Under the pieces are notes generated by a model that worked only from the letters and a program-made list of their open reading frames with translations, was not told where the DNA came from and did not search any database. Positions 53,079-64,000 of a stretch of 64,000 nucleotides of DNA are shown here, one piece after another (position 1 is the first letter of the stretch; each line of letters opens with the position of its first letter). A program made the position numbers and the translations under genes. The stretch covers positions 1 to 64,000 of the forward strand of contig VZRR01010852.1 of the NCBI GenBank assembly GCA_013398015.1, written 5' to 3'. The stretch is from Oreocharis arfaki. Taxonomy: Eukaryota > Chordata > Aves > Passeriformes > Paramythiidae.

Positions 53079-53083
53079 ATACA

Positions 53084-53305
53084 GAGAAGAAATTCTTTAC
53101 TGTGAGTGTGGTGAGGCACTGGAACAGGTTATTCAGAGAAGTTGCAGATGCCCCATTCCTGGAAGTGTTCAAGGCCCAGCTGGATGGGGCTCTGAGCAAC
53201 ATGGCCTAGTGGAAGGTGTCCCTGCCCACAGCAGGGGCGTTGGAAATTGATTATTTTTAAGGTCTCTTCCAACCCAAACCATTCTATGATATGTCCTATG
53301 ATTCA
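53084..53305 (+). mobile_element. CR1 LINE, 3' end (right piece)
   Basis: GAAGAAATTCTTTACTGTGA followed by GTGGTGAGGCACTGGAACAGG, then the 3' UTR (GGTCTCTTCCAACCCAAACC, ATTCTATGATATG, CTATGATTC), is the end of the avian CR1 consensus. It completes the element begun at 51,455. Confidence 0.93.
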
Positions 53306-54990
53306 GTAAGTGTACAACTATGCACCTCCTTGCTATAACTTTCTTCACAATTGTCAAACTCAATTTTCTTGAATATTCATGGGCTATTCAACACCCTAAA
53401 CACAGACTGAGAAGAAAATGCACAAAGCAAACGTGCAACTTTTAAGAGGTATGATAGATTTACGAAGTGCAGTACACTAGACCTTGAAATATTGCCACAG
53501 TTTCTTACACTCATTACCCAGCTGGTTTTGCCCTTCTTATGTATTTGGGTTATTTAATTTCTTAGACAGATATTTTGTGTCTAAATATAAGGATGCACTT
53601 TAAAATTTTTACATGCAGTCTTACATTTTAGAAGTGTCTGGTATTGCTATGCTTCTACTTTTTCTCCATATGAAAACACTGAAATTGATTTTAAAATATA
53701 TTGCATTTAGAATGAGAATTAACTTTACTCTGTCTTATCTCAGTAGGTCGTCTAATACCCTAGAAGATAAACTGGAAATTACTACTGACACAGCTGAAGA
53801 AGATGAAAGAAAAAAACATTTTTAAACATTCACCCCATAACAAGATTCAGGAACTAATGTATTAGAGTAGTCACAACCATAACATATTCTTATGCTATAC
53901 TGAGAACTCTGAAAAGCAATCTTAAATAAGCAGTTATAAACATTTAGTTGGTTCAAGGAGTTCTAACAACGGGAGACTGCATGAATGATAAACAGCCAAG
54001 CCAAAAGCAAATGATTTACTTTATCCCCAAAACCAACACACTCTTCCAGCATCAGAAACTCTACAAAATTGGAATATATGGGTACACACTTTTGAAATAT
54101 CATCCTTTCATCCAATCAAAGTAAACAAATATCTAGCACACTTCAGCAATGAATTGAAGAGTTTCCTTTTACTCCTGGGATGCAAAATGAGAGCAAAAAT
54201 AAGCACTGCATTCACACTTTGTAGTTCAGAAGCGAGCAATTGTCTGCTTTGTTTTCTCTGAAAAGCATACTAGAGCTTGCCTGTGCAGTGTGTGGAATGA
54301 AATCCGGAATGCAGCTTGAGTTAACATATTTCAGAAGACAACAATCCCACATGCTCTGCCTGATGTTTTCTCCTGGAATAGCCAGTGAAATGTAATGGCA
54401 CTGTTCTTTTGGGCAAGGGATAAATCTTGAGTAGAATAACAGATTTATTATTATAACACCAGCAGACAAAATGTGGCAGTATTTGAAATGAATTGTGTGA
54501 GTAAATAAATCATTTTGTGATTTTTTTATGCGCTGGTGACAGAGTGAAAATTTTGGAGACCAAGGCTAACAAACTGACCAGTGTAAACAAACAATACAAG
54601 CTTTCTCTTCTAAACCTGGAAATGTCCAACACTTCTTGAGTGAAACCATGGGCTACATTGTATTTCCATAAAATAGTTGAGCTTTCTGCTAATACTGCAG
54701 ATCAGTGTGCTGCCTCTCTACTGCCAGCCATCAGCCAGAACTGAGGCTTCAGGTGGTAACAGTCCTGTCCACACAGGTCTCTGAATCGGAACCCACAGGA
54801 TCATTGCTACCTACAATACCTTACACTTGAACTGGATTACAGCACACTGTTTTCTATTTCTATGCAAGAAAATATAATTTAGGAGAGAAAAAACTAGGTG
54901 CTGGATGGCTATGGGATTCCCCACCCACTCATGCAAAGTGCTAACCTCCTTCCACTTTCAGTGAAATGCAGAAGGGTTTCTCTGTTGGTA

Positions 54991-55013
54991 CATTGTACTG
55001 TTGCAGTACAATG
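54991..55013. repeat. Perfect inverted repeat, 10-base arms, 3-base loop
   Basis: CATTGTACTG and CAGTACAATG are exact reverse complements separated by TTG. Pairing does not extend beyond the arms, so this is too short for a microRNA precursor. Confidence 0.9.
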
Positions 55014-55235
55014 GTGTTGCTTAGCTGCTGCAGCTTTCCCTGGGAGCGCAGCGGGGGCTTCTTGGGACAAGGCAGGGATTCTCTGCCCTCCTGCAGTCCA
55101 TCTCGGACGCCCCGCACCGCTGCTCCAGCTGCCAGCCTGCAACTTCAGTGATGCCAAAGGAGGAGAGAAGGCTCTCCTCATGGCACTGCAAAGGTCTTTA
55201 TTCCATGCTGCCTCCCCAAAGCCTGGGGCCAGCAC

Positions 55236-55311
55236 NNNNNNNNNNNNNNNNNNNNNNNNNNNNNNNNNNNNNNNNNNNNNNNNNNNNNNNNNNNNNNNNN
55301 NNNNNNNNNNN
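55236..55311. other. Assembly gap (76 N)
   Basis: An unresolved run of N. The left flank is unusually GC- and CpG-rich for this window, which suggests that sequencing dropout in a GC-rich segment caused the gap. The right flank returns to AT-rich sequence. Confidence 1.
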
Positions 55312-55676
55312 ATCAGTAAGAGGGGGTGCAGTGCCACATTGTATGACATCAGTCATCTGAAATAGCGTGTCTTTAATACTGCTTCTCACATTAGGAAGAC
55401 ATGCATTGCTTTTCTCTGTTCTGCTGTTGAGATATATACAATAAGCAATGATTATGATTCTGTTTTTCATTGCTTTACATTTTTTCTCTCTCCTTTTTAT
55501 GTATGTCCTTTAAAAAACAAAAAAGCAAGATTTTAATTTTGGGTTTTTTTAACTGGAAATTACTATCGACATTTTTTTTTCCTGTAAAGAGTTAGATTTA
55601 ATGACCATTTAAGATACATCCTCAGCCATAGGTAGCAGGTCAATGCTGTCACAGAAATGTCATGATGACCTGAGAA

Positions 55677-55694
55677 GCGTGGAGCACTCCACGC
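55677..55694. repeat. Short inverted repeat GCGTGGAG-CA-CTCCACGC
   Basis: Eight-base arms are exact reverse complements around a 2-base centre. It is CpG-containing in an AT-rich context. Its function is unknown. Confidence 0.9.
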
Positions 55695-58600
55695 AGCTAA
55701 CGCACAGAGGTCCATTTCCTCATCCAGCATGCTTCTGGATGGTCTGGTTTTATATTGGATGTAAACTATTTCACATTGTGTGCTTAGCAGACTTTAAATG
55801 TGATATATGACATTGTTAAAGCATAAAGGAAATATGCTAATGCCAAAAGTCTTGCACAACATACCTGTGCTGGGCACCCATTCTTCTCTCTTAAGGACTA
55901 ATTTTAGCAATGTCTGTCATCTTTTCTTGGCTCATTTTTCCCCCCACCATTCATAGGTGGTTTTAATGTGCTGAGTGGGCCTGAGCCTTAGGCTATCAGG
56001 TAGCCAGTTCACTGATGAATCAGAAAGGAATGGGCAGACTTTTTAACAGAGTGAAGTGGTAAAATATTTCCTGGTTTGTGGATATGTTTCACAAACTTTC
56101 TTCCAAGAATAGGAACTTGGAGGCTACTTTTACGACGCTGGTAGCATAAGCAATGTTTTTGTCAGACTTTGCACCTTTTTCCTCATTTTGAACATCATTA
56201 AAGTAAAATCAGTTTAAAATCTCATTACTTCACCCACATTTAAACCCATGAAGGACAGAGTGTTGTTTGTTTCAGTTGAAAGGCTTTTGGCAATTGCCAG
56301 CAAAAATAAAAAAATCTTGAATGATAGAACAGTCTTCCTGAAGGCTGTTTGGAAAAAAATCACATTTCCAAGGGCATATGTACAAATACAGTACAGTATC
56401 ATTGAGTGTGGTTGTTAAACTACAGTGAAAATGTGTATGCTGTGCAGCCTGTCCCTGGTTCTTTCACCCACACAGCTATAGCGCTGCAGCAGTGACACAA
56501 AGCTGTGCCACCCCAAAGCCCACCAGCCAGCTGATTACTCCCAAGAGCTCCTCTTCCCTGTTACTCTGCCCTTAGAGAGATGTTGTTTGCAACCACTCTA
56601 CACCTGTTAGCAGTTGCTATGTCTGCCCATCAAAGCTCACTCTGTAAATCTAGAGTACGTCATCCACCTTTGCAAGCACCTCCACTCATCCACTGGGCCA
56701 GATGAGGGAGGAGATGGGAAAGAAAGAGGAAGCTCTACTTCCTTTCTCTTTAACTTATTACATGTGCAACATGTGCTGGAGTGCCATTCACCTTCTCGTA
56801 GCTGTCAATCAAATGGCTTGCAATTAGGACATCCTCATTAGACCCCATGCAGATGAGGCATGGGATGTGTGATGAGCCAAAGCCTCCAAAATACAACCCT
56901 CAGCCCAGACTTTTAGACCAGTAGAGGCCGTCCACGATTTTTTTAACAAATTATTCTGCTCCCATTTCAGATGCCTATGACTTCCACTCTGCTCAGTGTC
57001 CAGCTGTATTTGAAAAAGCTCTGGGTGAAAAGCTTTTTGACAGCACAATCTCATATCAATTGAATCGGTTGTGCAACTACATTTTTCACAGGTATTTTTT
57101 TTCAAAGGTTATTTTTAAACACTTTTCCTCTGGCTTGGTCTTCCCTACTTTTAAAAGGCCACACAGGAAGATTTGTTGGCAATTTACTGTATAGATAGGA
57201 GGGGAGTGGGAAAAACAGATTTCGCTTGCCACCTGGATGGACAATCATTCATAAATCCTGTTTGAAGGTGTGTGATGCTTGATCCCACACCAAAGCAGAG
57301 TCTCATTTCAGTCTGTTTCTGCCATCAATTCTGCCATTGATGCAAACCCTGCTTTTGTACTGGCCCTCAAAGACAAAATGCTGCTTTCTGCATCATGTTC
57401 AAGCGATGAGGAAAAGTGACAGAAATGTGATGAGGGGTTTGACAGGCTGTTGGGATTAGTGCCTTGCTTAGTGAAATGGTTTCAAGGCAAAAACCTGGCA
57501 TAATCAGGAGGGAGAAAGGTCAACCTTTCTGTCAAAATATTAGGTCCCATCTTTCAGCTTTCAACATTATCCTTTTTAGAGATCCACTGTAAATACCTTC
57601 AGCAGTAAAGGTACTCTGAATTTGTATTTTTAAAGAAAGACACAGCCTTAATGAATGAAGCCTTACAGCCTGTAAGTATTCCAGCCATATCTGATGTTAT
57701 GCACATAGCTCTTTTCAGAACTATGTGTCCTGTCAGGGCATATAAATTCAACAGACTTGGTAAACAAGGGGCCCAAAGGGAGCTGCTACTGGCTGCATTA
57801 TAAATATTCAAGATCCAGTCAGCCATAATTAGTTTATTCCCTTATGCTGACTTACATTCCCCTCCTTTCAGTCTGTATATTTTGTAAAAGTTCCAGTTTA
57901 GAACAAAAGCTTGCTTGGGCAATTTTATCCTTCAAGAACAAAGAAAATCTTTTGACTGGGCAATAGGATTGTGAGTATATCCCATACATACAGGAGGGGA
58001 TGAAAAGAACTGTTTCCTCCTTTTTGATGGGAACACAAGAATATTATTTTTCTCCATGTTTCTTCTGAAAGGAAACATCACTATTTATGTGCTTAGTTTC
58101 TCCAAACCTTGTCTCCTTCTGCATTTTGCTTGGTTGTTAAATTTTTAAATGTGAAAGTGTAACTTACAGTCTCATCCCTATTAATGGTAAAAGTGGATTT
58201 GCTTCTCTATGACTCAGAAATTCTGTGAAGTGCCTCTTAAAATCAGAAGCATTGCACAAATTGGAAAATATGAACTGTTGGGGTTTGTCTATCGCACAAA
58301 GTATTTTACTTCATATTTGCAAAGCGAAACATAAACACATTAAAATTTATCTGTTGTACAAAGCCAGAACAATCCACAGAAAATCTACCTCATTGAAGGG
58401 ACAAGGGATAAATTAATCAAACAAGAAATTACCTCTTAAAATGGTTATTTCTGGTGCTTAGCCCTTGAAGAAAAGGAAGATGGACTATTTCTGGGCTTAA
58501 AGAGATTGAGTTCAGATAAAGCATTCCCTTCTCCTTTCTAAATATTGGCACTGCATCTCAGCAAGCTCATGCACAGTACCTCCTCTTTCTTGCTCAGAAT

Positions 58601-59168
58601 ACAAGCTCAGAAGCTGGCAAGTGGGAGCATGGCAAGCTATGTGCAGCTGGTTATATTAGACATCCACTTCTGTCTATGTTGTTTTCCTGTTCTAGAGCCT
58701 TTTCTAATGTAGAATTAAGGTTTTCAAAATCAAACCCTGAAATTATCATGACATAGGGTTCAGCCCCTGGAAAGGAATACATACTAAGCTCCTTTTGTGG
58801 TGCACATAGTATTACAACAATTCATTAGCAGGAACAGCTGGATTTTATAAGTGATTATTCCACTTTTAAACCCCATTTCAAAATGGAGTTACGTTACTAA
58901 CCATACAATTCTAGAAATATCACTAGAAATATTTTATAGTCTAATCACAAAGAGGAGCGCTCTTAAATACAGGACTTGGAGCCATGTGTAACTTTCTTCA
59001 AAGCTCAAGAAAGTTCTCATGAAATGTTTGGTATTGATTTTTTCTCTACTCATAGTAAAAAAGTGTAATCACTTTTGCAGCTAGAAACATTCAGAGAATA
59101 AGCACTGAGAAGAGCTTAGATACAATCAAAACCATTGTCAATGGAGTGAGGTAATATTTAGACAAGCT

Positions 59169-59642
59169 ATGAGAAGCCTGAGAGTGCTACCATCCCTTTC
59201 TGTCCCTGTGCAGACCCCCAGTACCTTCACTCCCCCTGTCCGCAGGCCAGGACCACATTTCAGCCCAGCCCAGGGCTGCCAGTCCCTGCACCAGAGATGC
59301 TGTAGCAGGGCCAGTCCCTGGCCCTGCCTTCTGGACAGCCTTCAGTCATCCACTATAGCCAGATTTCCAGACTTGTCCCCAGGTTTTCCTGGCTGGACCC
59401 TAAACATGACTCATTATCTCACCTTGTCTAGGACTATGGATGGACCTTTTCCCATTACCACGCCAGTCTTGCTAGATTTTGTTCTGATCAGGAATTTCAC
59501 ATTCCCTGCTTGTGCCATGGTTGCCCTTGCTTGGCTCCTGGCTCATCCTCCCTTGAGAAGCAGCTCTGCTATTGCTAACCCCTTAGTAGGGTGGAACTAC
59601 AAGGTAGATTGCTTTAATCAGAGAAAAAAAAAGACTAAATGA
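59169..59642 (+). other. GC-rich block with unrecognised 157-codon open frame
   Basis: Composition here is markedly richer in C and G than the surroundings. One + frame stays open for 157 codons, starting MRSLRVLPSLS and ending in a lysine-rich tail caused by an A-run. The translation is rich in P, S and L, has no transmembrane, signal or catalytic pattern that I can defend, and resembles no family I know. Candidates are an unclassified repeat or chance openness from low AT content. I do not claim a gene. Confidence 0.25.
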
Positions 59643-60671
59643 GAGTAAAATGAGAATAAATGCTACTGACTAGATTGTGTAACCAATGACAAGCAAATGC
59701 TCAGTTAAAATTTCCTCGTCTTCAAGGCACCTTTGTGTACACAGATATTTTGATAAGCCTTACTCTGCTTTTTGTTGCAGCAATTGCATAAAGACCCTTC
59801 ACTGTCATCACCCTGCTCTCCAGTCTTACAAGACACCTCTCTACATCATGTCTAATGACTGCTTTCTCCCTCATACAGCTCTCATACTGCTGCCATATCA
59901 GGACTTTCACCATGTAATAGCATTCGGTTCAACATCTTTTGTTTCTGCAATTAGTGTAAAGTGCTGTGTTTGCCTGTCCTCTTTGAACTTCACGGTGCTT
60001 TACCATAACAGTATTTGGCTTGTTGTTGTTGCTGTTAAACTTGCCATGTCACCTTTCATGCGACAACTGCATCTGGTATTTCTGCTACCTAAACCTTTAC
60101 AGACTCAGATTAACTTATAAATAAGTCATTGGCACTTGAGACGAATAACTGGTGCAGTCTGACTATGAATTTGGTCTATATACTTCCCACTTAATTTTGA
60201 TCAAACGGAGAAGATATCTCAGAGACTTCATTTCTCTAATGAACTGTGGAATTAAGCGAATGATAGATAAATACTGAAGGTAGTGATGATTCAAGTTGTC
60301 AGGGAACCAAGGAATTATTTGGTGCATTCTGGAATTCACAGAATTCATGATGGAACATGACTATTGCAATGGAAGACTTCAGCCTCAGATATTAGCATCT
60401 GGTGAAATTCCACTTACTTTTAGATACAATCCTCTACACCATACATAGAGAATTAGACATCAAAAAGTGGCATCTCCAAAAAGCGTGAAACCGTCTTCAT
60501 TAAAAGGAGAAATACTAAGGAGCTGTGCTTCTCACTTCTCATTCCTCACTTGAGTTTTCATGCAAACTGCACTACAAGTGGAGGACTCATTTCCTTCACC
60601 TCAGGATGCATTCAATTCCTTAAAAATTCTCGTATCTTCATACTCTAGAAGAGAATACATAAACTTGTTTT

Positions 60672-60750
60672 CCCAAAAAAACCCCCAAAAACAAACAAAA
60701 AACCCCAAACCCAAACCAAAACCCAACAAAACTGACACAAAACCCACAAG
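60672..60750. repeat. A/C-rich low-complexity tract
   Basis: Alternating runs of A and C (AAAAAAACCCCCAAAAAC, AAAAAACCCCAAACCC) over about 80 bases. Similar in kind to the tracts at 17.8 and 19.0 kb, and the reverse-complement type of the G/T tract at 63.6 kb. Confidence 0.9.
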
Positions 60751-60797
60751 TAAAATTGTTCTTTCTTTGAAACTGCAAGGAGTTTCGGGATATGAAA

Positions 60798-60860
60798 GGA
60801 GGCAGGTGGTTGTACTCTATGATCTTAAAGGTCTTTTACAGCCTAAATTATTTCAAATAT
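60798..60860 (+). repeat. CR1 LINE 3' tip
   Basis: GGTGGTTGTACTCTATGATC followed by TTAAAGGTCTTTTACAGCC and TAAATTATTTC is a diverged version of the CR1 3' terminus (TTGGACTAGATGATC, then TTAAAGGTCCCTTCCAACC). Only about 60 bases remain. Confidence 0.65.
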
Positions 60861-61019
60861 AGCGATGCCAAATATTATAACTCCCAGCTTTTCTTCCAGA
60901 GGATCACAGCACTATGTCAGAAGGTAGAGAGGATGTAAGCTTAGCTTGACCAAAGCTATCAGGACATTTGCCATACAAAACCTAGTTGTATCTAATTTGA
61001 TTGTTCCCACACCATGTTA

Positions 61020-62289
61020 CCTGTTCTTGTATTACCTATGACCTAGTTTCCACTACTGAAACTTGGTGGGATGAATTCCATGACAGGAATGTGGCTATCG
61101 ACAGCTACAGACTGTTCAGAGAGACAGGGAAGGAAAGAAAGGTGGAGTGGTTGCCCTCTGCATCAAGAAATGGATGCGGTATGAAGAGCTGTCCCTGAGG
61201 AATAGCTCTGAGCAGGTTGAAAGCTTGTGGGTAAGAATTTGAGACAGAGGCAACAAACGGAGCCTTGTGGTTGATCTCTGTCAATAGGACCCTACTGACG
61301 AAGCCTTCTTGCTCCAGCTGCAGGAGGCATCATGCTCACAGGCTCTTGTCCTCCTGGGGAGCTTCAACCACCCCAACATCTGCTGGGAAAGTTGCACAAT
61401 GAGCTGTAGGCAATCCAGGAGATTCCCAGACAGCATGGAGGATAACTTGCTGACCCAGGTAATAGCCTTACCAGAGGGGATGCAATACAGGACTGATGGT
61501 CACAAATGTAAGTGAGGTAACTGGGGCTCGCTCACAAGACCGGAAGCAGCCTGGGCCACAGTGATCATGCAGTGGTGGAGTTCATAGTCCTGGAGACTAT
61601 GGGCCGTGTGAAGAGCAAAGTTACAGCCCTGAATTTTAGGAAAGCAAACTTCCAGATGTTCAAGGACCTAGTGAATAGGCACGAATGGGAAACTGTCCTC
61701 AGGATAAGGGAGGACAGCAGATCTTCAATGATGCTTTCCATAGAGTGCAAAAGCTCTGGATCCTCAGCTATAAGGAATCAGACAAGAAAGGCAAGAGACT
61801 GGCATGGCTGAGTTGAGACTTGCTGGTCAAATCAAAGAGCAAGAAGGAAATAGACAGAGAAAGCAAGGATAATTATTCTGGGAATAGTACAGGAGTGCTG
61901 CCTGGTTATGTAGGGATGAGGTCAGGGAGGCCAAGATGTGGACGGTGCTGAACTTGGCAAGGGATGCAAAGAGTAATAAGGAGGGCTTCTATAGCTATGT
62001 CAGATAAAAAAGGAAGGTCAAAGTAAGTCTAGCCCATCAGATCAGCAAGACTGACAAACTGCAAACAAGAAGGCTGAGGTAAGCTTTTTTCCTGAGTCTT
62101 CAACAGCAACCTCTTTCCACACCTCTCAAGAGGATGGACAGCAGGATGGGAACTGGGGGAGCAAAGTGCTTCCCACACTAAGACTAGATCAGGTTTGTGA
62201 CCATCTGAAGAACCTGAATGTACATAAGTGTTGGACTAGATGACCTCTAAAGGTCCCTTCCAACCCAAACTGTTCTATGATTCTATGAT
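61020..62289 (+). mobile_element. CR1 LINE with internal deletion (endonuclease part joined to 3' tip)
   Basis: The + strand encodes, in several broken frames, the CR1 ORF2 endonuclease domain and the linker after it. Visible pieces are TETWWDEFHDRNVAIDSYRLF near 61,050, LLGSFNHPNICWE at about 61,354-61,392, HSDHAVVEF near 61,560 and ALNFRKANFQMF near 61,640. The usual GDFN motif reads GSFN here, so a catalytic aspartate is lost. Near 62,228 the body breaks off and continues directly with the last 60 bases of the CR1 3' UTR (TTGGACTAGATGACC to TTCTATGATTCTATGATT). The whole reverse transcriptase region is missing. Unlike ordinary CR1 copies it is not merely 5'-truncated. Confidence 0.9.
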
Positions 62290-64000
62290 TATGCTTTCTT
62301 TTTCTTTGGGTACTGCTTTTTAACCACAACTGGCAAGTTGCATGGGAATATAGTGAATGGAGTTAAACAAGTATTTCTGTGCCTGAACATAAACAAAGCA
62401 GTTCTGAATGCTGTCTGCCTGTGCCTGTGATGGAAATACAGAAACATGGGGAAAGGCGTTCAGTGCATACAACCAGACTAAAGGTTGTCAAAAGTGAAAA
62501 CCCCCAAAACACCTGTGGAGCATCAGGTCTTCAGTCAAGTGTCCTTCTTCAAATATGCTTGACTGAAAACTAATGTAGCCAGAAGCCTCTTTACCAGAAT
62601 TGCCCTTCAGAGCAGGTTTTTCTGATAATAGTAGAACAGAAACACACAGCAAACTAAATATAGAAGTTCAGCTAATATGAATCTAAAAACACCACCTCAT
62701 TTTCATCCCTTACACCTACCTATTATACATTAGAAATCTGGCAGTGAGCTCGGTCAAATTGAACTATTGAACTCAAAGAGGCAAAAGGCCCTCCCCAGGC
62801 AAGACATTTAAATCATTTTCAAAGTTAATTTCCTGCTCCCAGACTGAGAACAAATCTAATCAGGTTTGCTTCATTCTTCTGACGAACAGGAAGATGTTGC
62901 CTGCATATTCAACAAGGGAAAATGTCCTAGAAGGCAGCCAGAGAACTTGCTTTGCAGCACCAGAGAAACCTCCTCTGCCAAGCAATGCGTGTGGATCAGC
63001 ATGTGAATGGGAATTCTGATTTAACTGTCAGATCTTCCTGGTCTCCTGCTAACCCTGCTTTATAATGAGATTATGAATGGTTTACAAGCTAGTAGTGCAC
63101 ATGGGAGACTGAAAAAAATCAGAAGTCTATAGTATAGTTACGGGGTTATGTTTCAGATAGCTGGCTATGCTTTCGAAAAGACCCACCTCTGGTCCCTCCG
63201 GATTCCTGGCAACCAAGAATTTCCCCAGGTTCTAAGGATATTTCCATGAAAGCTTCTAAAAACAAGTAACAAAACTTCAATGAGCATTGGAAAAAAATGA
63301 GTAAGATTACTAGATGACTAAAGAGAGTTTGTAGAAGAACAAATAGAAGTGTATATGCACATGGGAACAAGAGTATATACATGTTTATATGACACAGCAA
63401 GATAAAACAGGGTTAATTCACATCTAAGTCACTGTATTATCAAAGGTAGAAGACAGACATTATTAACTTTCTAAACAGAAGAATTGTTGGATTCTATTTC
63501 TGCATGCATTTTTACAACTCCATAGGAAAAAAAAGTACAGAATAGCACCTGAGTTCCTAAGAATTTCTCATTTATTTTGAATGAAATAGTTGAGTGGTGT
63601 TGGGTTTTTTGTTTTGGTTTGGGGGTTTTTTGTTAGTTTGGAGTTTTTTGTTTGTATGTTTTTTGGGGTTGGGGTTTTTTTTTTTTTTTGTGAAAGAGCT
63701 GATATGTATTTAAGTATTTTTTAAAGTGGTTCAACTAATTTTTTCCCAATTTCAGCATGCGATATATGACTTTCTATTGCTCTACAAAGCCAAATGCTAT
63801 ATGTAGAAAAAAAATGAAATTACTAAGTTTACTTAGGAGTCATAGGTTCTCAGTCCATGCAAAGAGATTCTATTTTCACTGCTAAAAGCATAAATCATCA
63901 TTAATATAAATTCTAGTGTTTGTGCTTTAATTTGTGCATCGGATGTAAGCACAAAGATGTGTTACTTCAATGGATATACAGTTCTTAAGTACAGTATTTC
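62290..64000. other. Intergenic, no recognised gene
   Basis: AT-rich unique sequence with open frames up to 84 codons and no family resemblance. Holds the G/T-rich tract at 63.6 kb. Confidence 0.5.
63597..63690. repeat. G/T-rich low-complexity tract
   Basis: Runs of T alternate with G2-G5 (GGGTTTTTTGTTTTGG, GGGGGTTTTTT, GGGGTTGGGG), ending in a run of T. Four G3+ runs are present, but spacing between some is long, so a stable G-quadruplex is uncertain. Confidence 0.9.

Larger units (their letters stand above)
53306..60797. other. Intergenic, no recognised gene, includes assembly gap
   Basis: Unique sequence broken by the gap at 55,236-55,311. A GC-rich stretch leads up to the gap. Two short near-perfect inverted repeats occur (54,991-55,013 and 55,677-55,694), a GC-rich block lies at 59.17-59.60 kb, and an A/C-rich tract begins at 60,672. 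No recognisable gene is present. Confidence 0.5.

Overview
The window looks like avian (bird) nuclear DNA. It is AT-rich and gene-poor. Its only abundant young transposons are CR1 LINEs with the typical avian 3' end (…TTCTATGATTCTATGAT). It also holds two LTR insertions, old MIR-type SINE relics and one 76-base assembly gap. No prokaryotic-style genes, rRNA, CRISPR or complete protein-coding gene is visible. The exact species cannot be read from the sequence.

The one gene recognised with confidence is KHDRBS2 (SLM-1, a STAR-family RNA-binding protein), on the + strand. Bases 1-7147 are the 3' part of its last intron. Bases 7148-7245 are the final coding exon, whose protein ends GGYREHPYGRY. 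It is followed by an AU-rich 3' UTR with polyadenylation signals at 7937 and 8224. No earlier KHDRBS2 exon was found.

From about 8.25 kb to the end, the window appears to be intergenic sequence downstream of KHDRBS2. In order it holds: three weak splice-site-bounded candidate exons on + (9.3, 19.4 and 25.5 kb); MIR relics (15.9 and 21.2 kb, with another at 2.7 kb in the intron); a minus-strand CR1 3' fragment (26.4-27.0 kb); an old CR1/L3-like 3' end (39.6 kb); a solo LTR with a perfect 6-bp target duplication (41,945-42,436); and a GC-elevated patch with a short tandem repeat (43.2-43.7 kb). Further on are a plus-strand CR1 (51.45-53.3 kb) interrupted by a 717-bp LTR-like insertion, a GC-rich stretch beside the assembly gap (55.0-55.3 kb), an unclassified GC-rich block (59.2-59.6 kb), and a CR1 with a large internal deletion (61.0-62.3 kb). 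Several simple repeats are scattered through the region.

Most open frames of 60-170 codons across the window are chance or repeat-derived. I see no convincing evidence of a novel multi-gene system. The items most worth a second look are possible 3'-UTR autoregulation and an in-frame tandem acceptor at KHDRBS2, the nested insertion in CR1, the internally deleted CR1, the well-preserved solo LTR, and the candidate non-coding exons.
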